DNA of 64,000 nucleotides, taken from NCBI GenBank assembly GCA_030442055.1, contig JAUJEB010000015.1:90200-154199 (forward strand), given 5' to 3'. The position numbers and the translations under genes were made by a program. The notes beneath the pieces were generated by a model that worked only from the letters and a program-made list of their open reading frames with translations, ran no database searches and was not told the origin of the DNA. The DNA comes from Agaribacillus aureus. Lineage in GTDB: Bacteria > Bacteroidota > Bacteroidia > Cytophagales > Cyclobacteriaceae. Within the stretch, counting starts at the first letter, position 1; every line of letters starts with the position of its first letter. Below, in pieces: positions 18,799 through 26,991 of this stretch.

Positions 18799-19173
18799 TC
18801 AAAAAAAAACCTTGAGCCAACGTAGCCAGCGCCTTTTCTTTCTACCCGCTATCAAATCCGGGTCCTGTTTACTATGGGTGATTTTTTTTATGACCTGTGC
18901 CAATTCCTGCTGCTGTTCTTTGTTGATCTTAATCAACTCTTCCAAAAGATTTTTCTTTTTATCCAGGTGATTCAAATCGCTGATATCAAAATTTTGCTGG
19001 GTGAAATCATTCGTCAGGATAACGTAATCCCATGCCTCAGACAACAACCGCAATATCTCCGGATCGGTCCCGGATTGTTTTAGGTAGCGATTAAACAAAG
19101 TCATCTCCTCTTTATTGATGGTTTGGTCAATAAATTTGACAAATAGCGCCGTGATTTCCTCTTTGCTATTCAT
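18799..19173 (-). CDS. Stand-alone FecR N-terminal (cytoplasmic) domain protein
   Basis: The ATG at 19173 gives 124 residues and matches the starts of its paralogues (MNSKEEITALF; compare METKDQVTALF at 49455 and MDSTNDITTLF at 21010). It has the FecR N-terminal pattern: LFVKFIDQTINKEEMTLFNR, YLKQSGTDPEILRLLSEAWD. It ends at a tryptophan-rich basic patch (RRWLRWLKVFF) where full-length FecR enters the membrane (WWGWFKKFF in the 46283-47380 protein). The membrane segment and periplasmic domains are missing. The last codons run through nine T residues (- strand), where slippage could extend the frame. It may bind a sigma factor independently of any TonB signal; this is inference. Confidence 0.7.
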   Translation of the reverse strand: MNSKEEITALFVKFIDQTINKEEMTLFNRYLKQSGTDPEILRLLSEAWDYVILTNDFTQQNFDISDLNHLDKKKNLLEELIKINKEQQQELAQVIKKITHSKQDPDLIAGRKKRRWLRWLKVFF

Positions 19174-19281
19174 GATCTTTGTCCGCTTTTCAGGTTTTCT
19201 GTTTTCCAAATTGCCTGTTGTTTTGCCTCTTTATTATAATATCCTCGTGACGAGTAAAAGTCCCAGTTGGAACGGATATTG

Positions 19282-19858
19282 GAGGGTGAGTGTGGAGGGT
19301 GAGTGTGAAGTGTGAGTGTGAAGTGTGAGCGAGGACAGGTTAGGTAGGTAGTCTTAGTCGCTTTTTGTTCATTATTAAAAAGGGATAACTAATCCTTCCC
19401 CGGAGAAGGTGGCTCCGCGGGTATGTATCAATTAAGACAAATGAAGTGGCCGGAAGGGGTAATTCTTGAGTGTGAGTGTGAGTGTGGGTGTGAGTGTGAA
19501 GTGTGAGCGAGGACAGGTTAGGTAGGTAGTCTTAGTCGCTTTTTGTTCCTTATTAAAAAGGAGATAACCAATCCTTCCCCGGGGAAGGTGGCCCGCGGAT
19601 ATGGGTCGATTAAGACCAATGAAGTGGCCGGAAGGGGTAATTCTTGAGTGTGAGTGTGAGTGTGGGTGTGAGTGTGAAGTGTGAGCGAGGACAGGTTAGG
19701 TAGGTAGTCTTAGTCGCTTTTTGTTCCTTGTTAAAAAGGGATAACTAATCCTTCCCCGGGGAAGGTGGCCCCGCAGGTATGGGGCGATTAAGACCAATGA
19801 AGTGGCCGGAAGGGGTGATTCTTGAGTGTGAGGTGGGTGTGAGTGTGAAATGTCTGTG
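19282..19858. repeat. Three tandem copies of a ~179-bp unit with GTGAGT-type microsatellites and a palindrome
   Basis: The block GTGAGCGAGGACAGGTTAGG occurs at 19324, 19503 and 19681, giving periods of 179 and 178. Each unit has a GAGTGT-rich microsatellite, the tract TCTTAGTCGCTTTTTGTTC, and a palindrome CCTTCCCCGGGGAAGG (16 bases, perfect in the second and third copies). Related GTGAGT microsatellite (as CACACT) recurs at 23231-23284. The block separates a FecR-N gene from the sigma gene. Confidence 0.85.
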
Positions 19859-19872
19859 TGGGCAGGTAGGGG

Positions 19873-20493
19873 TTAGGAGAATAGGAAAAATGCGATGAGG
19901 GGGCCGGTGATGTCGCCTAGTACCCGTAGTTTCTCCTTAATGGTTATGAGGGCCAGTCGCAGGTGGTTTTGAACGGTTTTTACAGATATACCCAATGCCG
20001 CAGCTATTTCCTTGTTGTCTTTTCCGTCACGGCGTGATAAGAGGTACACAGATTGTTGCTGGGGTGGTAGGCTTTGAACCACCTGGTGCGCAATGCGTTG
20101 ATATTCTGCAAACCTGACCGTCTCTTCTGTTGTATAGCTGGACCTTTTGCTATTTTTTAATACTTCCTGCTTCAATCGTTCTTCCCGACCGATTTTTTCA
20201 AATTGTTTTAAAACCAGGTTTTTGGCAATCTTAAATAAATAATAATTAAAATTCAGATCGGAATCCAGGTCTTTTCTTTTAAGCCAGACTTTCAGAAAAG
20301 CCTCCTGGAGAATCTCATCGGCTACCTCCCTTGATTTTAGCAGCTTTAATGCGTAAGCCCGTAGTTTTTTTTGATAGCGGTCAAACATGAGCTTAAAAGC
20401 AATTTCATCTCCACCTTGTATCATACGTACAAGGGTCTCGTCGCTCAGCTCCGCAGCGGGTAAGGGCGCGTTATCGTCGTTTGTAATACCCAT
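19873..20493 (-). CDS. ECF RNA polymerase sigma factor (module A)
   Basis: A 206-residue protein with region 2 (MIQGGDEIAFKLMFDRYQKK and EILQEAFLKVWLKRKDL) and region 4 with its helix-turn-helix (LPPQQQSVYLLSRRDGKDNK, EIAAALGISVKTVQNHLRLA). It ends in a hydrophobic tail, GDITGPLIAFFLFS, beyond the normal end of region 4. The module B sigma factor has a tail of the same type. It begins one base after the stop codon of a FecR-N gene, so the two are probably translationally coupled. In most fecIR pairs sigma comes first; here the anti-sigma-like gene does. The promoters it reads are unknown. Confidence 0.92.
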   Translation of the reverse strand: MGITNDDNAPLPAAELSDETLVRMIQGGDEIAFKLMFDRYQKKLRAYALKLLKSREVADEILQEAFLKVWLKRKDLDSDLNFNYYLFKIAKNLVLKQFEKIGREERLKQEVLKNSKRSSYTTEETVRFAEYQRIAHQVVQSLPPQQQSVYLLSRRDGKDNKEIAAALGISVKTVQNHLRLALITIKEKLRVLGDITGPLIAFFLFS

Positions 20494-20494
20494 C

Positions 20495-21010
20495 CTAAAG
20501 CCAGATATTATAAGTGGACAAAGCGCCTTTACCGCCTGGCACTGCAGCCTGGGGGGTCAATGGATCATAGATAGGACACTCATCAACCCTTCCTTCAGCG
20601 CCTCTCTCTACAGTCACTGAAGTCGTAGCAAGGGTGATGAGGCCCATCGCAAAAATCTTCTTCAGCCATCCCCATAAGCGTTGTTTGCCGGCTGGTGGTG
20701 GCTGTTGCCTGGTATCATCAATTTTTTCCTGCTCCGCGGCCACCCTGTCTTTATGCTCGTTGATGGCCTGGCGAAGTTGGTTAAACGCCTGGTTCTTTTT
20801 CAGTATTTGGTCCACGTTTTCCAGCAGGTCATCACTGTCCTGCTCCGGAAGTAGCCCTACATAATCCCACATCTCTGCCAACAGCTGTTGCATTTCCGGC
20901 GACTCATCAGCCTGAAGCATATGAGTCGATAACCGCGCCAGCTCCCCTTCACTAATAGCCTGGTCAATCAACTTGTTAAACAGCGTGGTAATATCATTTG
21001 TTGAATCCAT
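20495..21010 (-). CDS. FecR N-terminal domain protein with a single membrane segment (module A)
   Basis: The ATG at 21010 gives 171 residues; a TTG eight codons upstream is less likely because paralogues align from this ATG. It has the FecR cytoplasmic pattern (LFNKLIDQAISEGELARLST, then EMQQLLAEMWDYVG), a charged helical linker, the W-rich motif RLWGWLKK, and a membrane segment (about residues 124-139). Only about 30 extracytoplasmic residues follow, with no FecR or DUF4974 domain. It could anchor the adjacent sigma factor without sensing a transducer. It is immediately upstream of sigma and divergent from the small lipoprotein and TPR genes. Module B has a counterpart lacking the membrane segment (49156-49455). 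Confidence 0.75.
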   Translation of the reverse strand: MDSTNDITTLFNKLIDQAISEGELARLSTHMLQADESPEMQQLLAEMWDYVGLLPEQDSDDLLENVDQILKKNQAFNQLRQAINEHKDRVAAEQEKIDDTRQQPPPAGKQRLWGWLKKIFAMGLITLATTSVTVERGAEGRVDECPIYDPLTPQAAVPGGKGALSTYNIWL

Positions 21011-21349
21011 GGTTGCTTCAAATAAACCCTTCAAATTATCCTAATTGCTTTGCGTTGCTCCTGTTTATGATAATAGGCTTCGCACGGCCAAAACTCCCAG
21101 CCTGATAAAAATATTTATACAAACCTTTCGCTAATGGGCTAAAATAATAAAAAAAGTGCAACAATCACCTAAAATAAAAATGCAGTCGATATCGTCGAAT
21201 TTAGTCAATAAATGCTAGGTAATTACATAAAAAGAAAATAGTTTTAACTGTGGAAAGCGCTTATTGGGAAACGATGAATCTAAGCGGACCAAAGTGTAAT
21301 AGTGTCGGTAGGAAGAAAGTTATTGTATTCAAAAAACCAACGTATGATT
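21011..21349. promoter_or_regulatory. Divergent promoter region of module A
   Basis: About 340 AT-rich bases between the FecR-N/sigma pair and the small lipoprotein gene. On the + strand, GGGAAAC (21266-21272) lies 77 bases before the lipoprotein start. The same heptamer lies 75 bases before the module B lipoprotein start (49953-49959). ECF promoters often use a GGAAC-like -35 box, so this is a candidate, not a proof. Confidence 0.35.
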
Positions 21350-21514
21350 ATGAAAAAAGTACTTCGTATTTTATTGATGGTAACATCGATTTTTGCATGC
21401 ACCATGTGCGCGGATGATCCAATTGAGGATATCAATGTGGAGCCGGTGGATCCCAAGGAAGATACCGGAAATACCGAACGTGAGGATATCATGGACTCAG
21501 GGATCTCCAAGTGA
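21350..21514 (+). CDS. Small lipoprotein, 54 aa (module A)
   Basis: The ATG at 21350 starts MKKVLRILLMVTSIFACTMC; an ATG two codons earlier is also possible. A signal sequence leads to Cys17 or Cys20 followed by ADDPIEDI, the acidic run typical of surface-exported Bacteroidota lipoproteins. The mature part of about 34 residues is strongly acidic and has no fold I recognise. Module B has a counterpart at 50035-50184, with Cys20 followed by SDDAIDDL. In both, a hairpin terminator separates it from the TPR gene, so the small lipoprotein transcript should be more abundant. Its function is unknown. Confidence 0.7.
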   Translation: MKKVLRILLMVTSIFACTMCADDPIEDINVEPVDPKEDTGNTEREDIMDSGISK

Positions 21515-21536
21515 GGGTAACATTCCTTATTCATGA

Positions 21537-21560
21537 TCCCGGGATAACCTCCCGGAATTT
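21537..21560 (+). terminator. Hairpin between small lipoprotein and TPR gene (module A)
   Basis: CCGGGA (21539-21544) pairs with TCCCGG (21550-21555) around a TAACC loop, followed by AATTTG. The T run is short, so it may only partly terminate. Module B has a hairpin with a better T run in the same place. Confidence 0.5.
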
Positions 21561-21632
21561 GCCCGGCTTTGCAGCAGACGCCTGGCAACGATCCGTTTAA
21601 AATTCCTTTTTTACCTAAATTAAAAATACACT

Positions 21633-23102
21633 ATGAATACTTTTAAAAGGCTCTCCGGCCTATGCCTATATATCAATCCCCGGCTAATGGGGCTACTCCA
21701 CCGCATTCTCGGTGCGGCGTTAATACTGATTATTTCAGGCAATGTCTCCGCTGATCCCGCATTGACAGAAAATTTACCTGTCAGAGAACAGGTGCAAAGA
21801 TTAAAGACCTACATCCATAAAATCAGCAAAAGTGAAGTGGATTCCACCATTTTATATGCCGAGCAGCTCAGGCAAATCGCCATGAAGTCGGGAGACAAAA
21901 CTTCCGAAATTGAAGCACTTCAATACCTGGCCAGGGCTTACAGAACTAAAGATCAGTTAGGGGAAAGTATACGGCATTATTATGCCCTCGAAAATGCCTG
22001 CCAAAACGCGAAGGACATCAAGGGATTGGGTACAGCTTATTTTAACATGGGAAAAATCTTTGCCAGAGCCCGTCAGTACGATGAAGGTATCCATTACATG
22101 GCACTGGCTGTTACCAATTACAGGGCTTCCGGGCAACCCTATAAGGTGAGCGGTGCTTTATATGAGATGTCTTACTATTATATCGAAAAACAAAGTCTTC
22201 CGAAGGCCGCCGACTTATTGAGAGAAGCGATGGCTGTATGTCCCAGTGACAGTGTGAGACGGTTCTCTATGATTTACAATCAAATGGGCTGGATCGTTAA
22301 AGACCAGGGGGATTTGGCAGGTGCACGCCAATGGTACCGGAACGCGCTGTCAGTACTGGAAGACCGCGATCGGTCGCCGAAGAAAGAAGCTATTGCCTGT
22401 AACAATATCGGGGAGAGTTATTTCCTGGAGGGACGTTATGATTCCGCAGCGTGGTATCTGGAACGGGCCCTTGCCCTCAAAAAAAGATTACACAACGTAG
22501 AATCTTCCTTGGAAACTTTGACATTACTCGGCAAACTGGCCTACCGTCGGAGCGACATTCCCCTTGCCCTGAGATGGTTGTCGCGGGGCCTGGACATGGT
22601 TGATCCGACACGCCTAAGCGGCAAGGTCGGGGAAACCTTAACCCTGGTTACGACCATCGCTCATGATCCTAAACACGGTGAGCTGGTCTCCCGCGATATG
22701 TTAAAGCGTTGTATGGACATTCAACGTCAACAATTTAAGGCGCTGGAAGATTTGAAGGAGGTATTTTATGAGCTGGCTTCCAAAAAAGACCTGCAAGTCG
22801 GCCAAAGCCGGTATGCCCACCAGCAGGAAGCCAACCACCTGTTAGCATCACTGGCTACCAACGAATACAAATATACCGGCACCCTTGCCCTCTTCGTATT
22901 ACTACTTTTGGCTGTATTTTTATGGGGCCGAAAACTGAAACAAGCTGACCGCGACCGCCTGCAGGACAAAAACAAATTCGTCAAGGAACTGATGAAAGAA
23001 TATGACTACAAAATCATCCAATTACAGATTATTAAAGCGGAATACGATGAGATAATCAACAAATTGCAAGGAGACCAGAGCGCAGGTAAAGAAGTGTTAT
23101 GA
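21633..23102 (+). CDS. TPR protein with C-terminal membrane segment and coiled coil (module A)
   Basis: A 489-residue protein. An N-terminal hydrophobic signal segment (about 22-39) precedes six or seven TPR units (about 60-340; for example KGLGTAYFNMGKIFARARQY). A membrane segment follows (about 415-431, TLALFVLLLLAVFLWG), then a charged coiled coil to the end (447-480). This is the input half of TPR-TM-coiled-coil sensors that in many Bacteroidota end in a LuxR-type HTH or a histidine kinase, but here there is no output domain. The paralogue at 50425-51855 has the same shape. Free LuxR-type HTH proteins occur nearby. It probably senses in the periplasm; the partner is unknown. Confidence 0.85.
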   Translation: MNTFKRLSGLCLYINPRLMGLLHRILGAALILIISGNVSADPALTENLPVREQVQRLKTYIHKISKSEVDSTILYAEQLRQIAMKSGDKTSEIEALQYLARAYRTKDQLGESIRHYYALENACQNAKDIKGLGTAYFNMGKIFARARQYDEGIHYMALAVTNYRASGQPYKVSGALYEMSYYYIEKQSLPKAADLLREAMAVCPSDSVRRFSMIYNQMGWIVKDQGDLAGARQWYRNALSVLEDRDRSPKKEAIACNNIGESYFLEGRYDSAAWYLERALALKKRLHNVESSLETLTLLGKLAYRRSDIPLALRWLSRGLDMVDPTRLSGKVGETLTLVTTIAHDPKHGELVSRDMLKRCMDIQRQQFKALEDLKEVFYELASKKDLQVGQSRYAHQQEANHLLASLATNEYKYTGTLALFVLLLLAVFLWGRKLKQADRDRLQDKNKFVKELMKEYDYKIIQLQIIKAEYDEIINKLQGDQSAGKEVL

Positions 23103-23230
23103 CAAGGAGTATGGGTACTCTTTGTCTTAACACTTACCCCCGGGATCCTCCCCTTTTACGGTCATAAATTGACAGGAAGTTTTCTGCCCTGCCAGAAGCA
23201 TACACCCCCAGCCGCAGCAACCACCTCAAT

Positions 23231-23284
23231 CCACACTCACACTCACACTCACTCTCACTCTCACTCTCACACTTCACACTCATC
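23231..23284. repeat. CACACT/CTCTCA microsatellite
   Basis: A run of CACACT, CTCACT and CTCTCA hexamers lies between convergent genes and reaches the stop codon of the FecR gene. It is the complement of the GTGAGT microsatellite in the 19282-19858 block. Confidence 0.8.
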
Positions 23285-24320
23285 ACTCCCCTACACATCC
23301 TTCTCCATTCACCCTTACTCCACCTTCCGTTATCTCATAGGTAATATTAACGGCATGTTCCAACATCTTCAGCACATTCTCCAGGCTTTCATAGCGGAAC
23401 TGGCCGGTTATCTTGCAGTTTCCGATTGCTTCATTGTCCAGGATAATTTTAGTACCATACCACCTTGACAGGGTTTTAGCTACCTCGGAAAAAGGGGTTA
23501 CTTTGAACAACAAGGTCCGGTCCCTCCAGGCCACCTGATCGGTAAACGTTACTGGCTTCAGGTTGGCTACCTTATTATTAATCCTGTAAAGCATATTGGC
23601 AGTGACAATGGTTGGTTTGCTGGTGCGGTCATTAATCCGGGCCACTGATACCTGACCTTTTTGTACCGCCACTTCGGCCATACCATCCTCCGGATAAGCC
23701 TTGACATTAAAAGCTGTCCCTGAAGCGGTGGTAATCAGGTTACCTGACCTCACCACAAAGGGTTGTTTCGCAGCTGGGATCACTTCAAAGAAGCCTTCCC
23801 CTTCCAGGGTCACCTCGCGTGTCCTGCCTTTAAACTGCGCGGGATAAACCAGTTTGCTGGCTGCATTCAGCATGACCATCGAGCCGTCGGAGAGTGTAAT
23901 GGTAGCCTGCTGTCCGGGAATGGTGCGCTTTTCCAAACTCGAGACGGCCGCTGGCTCTCCAACATGGTCACCATTGAACCAATAGATCGATAAGGCGGCA
24001 ATCATCACTAACACTACCGAGGCTGCCACCAGGTAAGGTCGGACGCGTTTTTTTTTCGGTGTGGTGATAAATGGTAAAGGAGAAGATCTGCGAGGGTGGC
24101 TGACAATGTGTTCGTAAGCCTTATCGATTTCTGAGGCGGACAATCTTTTGATATTTTTTTTTCTGAATTGACCGTCCCATTCCCGGGCTATCAGCTCCAG
24201 AATTTTATCAGCAGTTGCCGGGTCTTTGACCTGACTCAAATAAGCACTAAACTCTTCCCTGGTGGCAGTGCCTGCCAGGAATTTTTGGTATAACTGTGAA
24301 AGGGGGACTTTTGGGTTCAA
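23283..24320 (-). CDS. FecR-family protein (orphan locus)
   Basis: A 345-residue protein. Its N-terminal domain (LYQKFLAGTATREEFSAYLS) is of the same type as the locus 1 FecR. A membrane segment lies at about 100-117, then the FecR domain (about 140-240; TITLSDGSMVMLNAASKLVY and EGFFEVIPAAKQPF) and a DUF4974-type end (PFSEVAKTLSRWYGTKI). The start is TTG at 24320; no in-frame ATG lies upstream before the frame loses similarity. It follows a region-2-only sigma gene, as in locus 1, but no susC or susD gene lies downstream: the next gene is the convergent TPR gene. It may answer to a distant transducer. Confidence 0.9.
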   Translation of the reverse strand: MNPKVPLSQLYQKFLAGTATREEFSAYLSQVKDPATADKILELIAREWDGQFRKKNIKRLSASEIDKAYEHIVSHPRRSSPLPFITTPKKKRVRPYLVAASVVLVMIAALSIYWFNGDHVGEPAAVSSLEKRTIPGQQATITLSDGSMVMLNAASKLVYPAQFKGRTREVTLEGEGFFEVIPAAKQPFVVRSGNLITTASGTAFNVKAYPEDGMAEVAVQKGQVSVARINDRTSKPTIVTANMLYRINNKVANLKPVTFTDQVAWRDRTLLFKVTPFSEVAKTLSRWYGTKIILDNEAIGNCKITGQFRYESLENVLKMLEHAVNITYEITEGGVRVNGEGCVGE

Positions 24321-24416
24321 AACGCTGGTTAATTTAGGTGATTGATAGTTAATGATTATAAAGATGTTTTCGACCTGTCAATCCATAAGAACCTGGCCGA
24401 AAACAAGCAAGCTGTG

Positions 24417-24866
24417 TTATGGGATTGTTAAAAGGTAGACCAGTTGTTTTTTCAGCCTTAGCCGGGCTATGGCACCGTAGATACCGAGGTAATAGCCTTT
24501 GTTGAAACTTTCATTACCGGCGTCATCCATCGCCTTTTGTGCCTGTTTCCAAAGCTCTTCCTCTGTAGGACCATCGCCGTTGACGCTTTGCAGGAATTCA
24601 TATATAAAATGGGCGATTAATTGGCCGATATAAGTGTGAAACGGCAGGCTTTGATTAATTTCCGCACCAAAAATCCAAATCCTGTCAAACGTTGCCTGTA
24701 CCATTTTATGGGCTGCCTGCTCCATTTTGACGTGCTGCAGGGTAAAACGAAACAGTGTATGGTAATAGGCGTGCATCAAAGCCTTAAGCCCTGCCGGATC
24801 GCCTGCAATTATTTTATCGCGTATATTATCTTCGGAATATGGCAAAATCGCTGTGTTAATTTTCAA
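24417..24866 (-). CDS. ECF sigma-like protein with region 2 only (orphan locus)
   Basis: A 149-residue paralogue of the 17449-17877 product. Region 2 covers about 14-98 (IRDKIIAGDPAGLKALMHAY and MVQATFDRIWIFGAEI). The conserved linker ELWKQAQKAMDD follows, and the protein ends RLKKQLVYLLTIP with no region 4. The shared end point and hydrophobic finish in two divergent copies mean a maintained architecture. The acidic QD in region 2 that contacts core polymerase is changed (AAHKMVQATF against AQDIVQAVF), so it may not bind core normally. Start TTG at 24866. It lies between a free LuxR-type HTH gene and fecR. Confidence 0.7.
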   Translation of the reverse strand: MKINTAILPYSEDNIRDKIIAGDPAGLKALMHAYYHTLFRFTLQHVKMEQAAHKMVQATFDRIWIFGAEINQSLPFHTYIGQLIAHFIYEFLQSVNGDGPTEEELWKQAQKAMDDAGNESFNKGYYLGIYGAIARLRLKKQLVYLLTIP

Positions 24867-25102
24867 AAAAATTTAAGCCATCACCCGTTACAAATACCTG
24901 ATCAGATGTGTAACATCCACGTTAGTCGTCTAAAGAATAGCTGGTGATTAATTCGAAAATGTGGTAATTTTTTTGAAAATATACAAGCAAAACATCAAAT
25001 AATTCGAACTAGCAGCGTCGTAAGCAGCAACAGTGTGAGCACCATTAACGAGGAAAACAAACTTGCCACAATTACCATAACCTAATACCCCACACGCCAC
25101 GC

Positions 25103-25360
25103 TCAAAACTCCGTCACAATGCCATGCTCAATGGCATACCGCACAATTCCCAGCACCCCCCTGGAGCCGGTCTTCGCGAGTAGTTTTTGCCGGTGCCGGT
25201 CTACTGTTCTTTTGTGGATGTTCAGTTCGCGAGCGATATCTTCGGTAGTTTTTTCAGCACAAAGCAAGTGAATGATCTTAAGCTCAGTAGGAGTAAATTT
25301 TACCTGGTTGGCTGGCTGATGCTGGTTGGGTTGGCCAGATTTGTTGTTTTCGTTTTCCAT
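25103..25360 (-). CDS. Stand-alone LuxR/GerE-type HTH protein (orphan locus)
   Basis: An 85-residue protein, the same length as the locus 1 copy: a polar N-terminal tail of about 20 residues, then one LuxR-type HTH (VKFTPTELKIIHLLCAEKTT, EDIARELNIHKRTVDRHRQK, LLAKTGSRGVLGIVRYAIEH). It lies about 240 bases upstream of the region-2-only sigma gene. Identity with the locus 1 copy is high in the HTH and low in the tail, as expected for an old duplication under selection. It may complete the DNA-binding function missing from the sigma partner; this is inference. Start ATG at 25360. Confidence 0.85.
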   Translation of the reverse strand: MENENNKSGQPNQHQPANQVKFTPTELKIIHLLCAEKTTEDIARELNIHKRTVDRHRQKLLAKTGSRGVLGIVRYAIEHGIVTEF

Positions 25361-26294
25361 GATAGCATGTATTTAATAAGCAATAAGCAGGAATCAGGGC
25401 CTGCCATTCAGACATGGCTTTTAGAAAAGCAAGTTAATGGTGATATTGGGTAGGCATCAAATCCTATCCATAGCTGATACGACAGGACCATGTATTGATC
25501 CCGTAGGTGTGGTTCAGTTCAAGCTGGTTATCACTTTTTTTGCTATACGGTAAGCCAAAAAAGTCTTTCATTAAAAAACGGATCAGGTAGGTATAATGTT
25601 TAAGATTTAGGTGAATTAGGGTAGCTTTTACGTGTAAACCGGTATTTGTTGGTGCGTAGGCTTTTGACAGATAAAAATTTTAGCAAGGGCATGGCAGTAT
25701 GGAAGTTTATTGCAGCCCGACAACAATTGGCTCTTAAAAATGAAGGGGGCAAGGAAAGTGAAAGTGTATAGTAGGAGCTATAAGCGTATGAATAAACCTA
25801 AATAAAACAACCATTTTTTCTGATGTGGATAAAGGCGAACCGGTACAATCTTTGAGACCAATAAAGTGCACAAAAAAAGTTATCAAATGCACATTTAACA
25901 ACAAAAAGTGTCAATTTTCGGGTGATAAAGACACAAAATGATGGCCTTTAAGCCTAAAAGGGTCATTTTTTTTGACTATTGATTTTTTTTATATGCAGTG
26001 ATTACCTGTTTGGCTTCGGAAAGACACCATCCTGTTATGGTAGCAACAAGGGTAAGTAATATTTCATGTAGGAAATCCAATGCCTAATGTTAACAAAAAT
26101 TACTGTAATATCACACGGCTTATTGGAAAAAAATGATAATTGTTGCGAGCTAATTTTAGGCAACTGTCCATTGATATAGTGCTTAATACCACTTTTACAA
26201 GGAGCCACTTTTTGAATTCTCCCCTGATTAAAAGATACTTTCAAGCCACTCTAATCATTGTTTTCGCAAGGTCTCATCCAAAAGGGAGATAATC
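25361..26294. other. Intergenic region, nothing recognised
   Basis: About 930 bases with no supported gene, RNA or repeat. It separates the orphan regulator set from the TIR cluster. A 69-codon frame on the - strand (26035-26244) has no recognisable features. Confidence 0.45.
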
Positions 26295-26933
26295 TCACAT
26301 AACTGCCAACGATAAGAATGCCTCTTTTTTCGTGATTGGCATGCCCTCATCTGATAAAGCTTTGACCCTGTGGTAAAAAATAAGGAAAATCGTTCTCGAA
26401 TGGCATTCCGATTTAATAGTCTTTAGAAGACAGGCCATGTTATTTATCGTTGCTTTATCAGTCACATCATGAATATAAATCAGAGGCCCTTTTTGCGTTC
26501 CCCGCAGGGAGATTTTTATGTCACTGCTGTATTTTAGAGCATATCTTTTTTTGAATTCATCCGCAATAAGGTGTGCCTCATCGACATCATCTGCCGAAGG
26601 GACCCAGGATTGGCCATCAAGCATATACAACAAAAGTTCTCGCAGTGGTTGATATTGGATGTCGGTGGAATCCATCTGATCAATTTGGTGGGCCACCCGA
26701 TTAACCACTTCGGTCCTTTGTGCCTGGGTTTTGGACCGGCGGTATGCTTTGGCATATTTTTTATCCACCGCCTTCAAACGCGCTTCCATACCCTTCGAAA
26801 ATTTTTTATTTTCCTTCAATTTCGCTAATTGTTTTTGATTCATGGCGCAATCAAATTTCCCGTAATCATGCTCTTGCGCATAAGAAATTTGACAGAAAAA
26901 AAAGACAACTACAACGACCCGTAAAATTTTCAT
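26295..26933 (-). CDS. Exported hypothetical protein at the end of the TIR cluster
   Basis: A 212-residue protein with a signal peptide (MKILRVVVVVFFFCQISYAQ, cleavage after SYA or YAQ). The mature part starts with charged helices (QKQLAKLKENKKFSKGMEAR) and continues into a mixed region with three cysteines. I do not recognise the family. It lies 58 bases after the KGGVGR ATPase gene on the same strand and is the last gene of the cluster. An exported protein beside cytosolic TIR proteins is unusual; it may be an independent gene or an envelope partner of the membrane-spanning ATPase. Confidence 0.65.
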   Translation of the reverse strand: MKILRVVVVVFFFCQISYAQEHDYGKFDCAMNQKQLAKLKENKKFSKGMEARLKAVDKKYAKAYRRSKTQAQRTEVVNRVAHQIDQMDSTDIQYQPLRELLLYMLDGQSWVPSADDVDEAHLIADEFKKRYALKYSSDIKISLRGTQKGPLIYIHDVTDKATINNMACLLKTIKSECHSRTIFLIFYHRVKALSDEGMPITKKEAFLSLAVM

Positions 26934-26991
26934 GTTTGATATATTTTGATTTTCCTGTCTCTGGCAAAGAAAACCACTTTTTTAGATCTTT

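Noticed and set aside
19282..19858. Possible CRISPR array
   Set aside because: The three units are ~179 bp tandem copies with conserved interiors; there are no short repeats with unique spacers and no cas genes.
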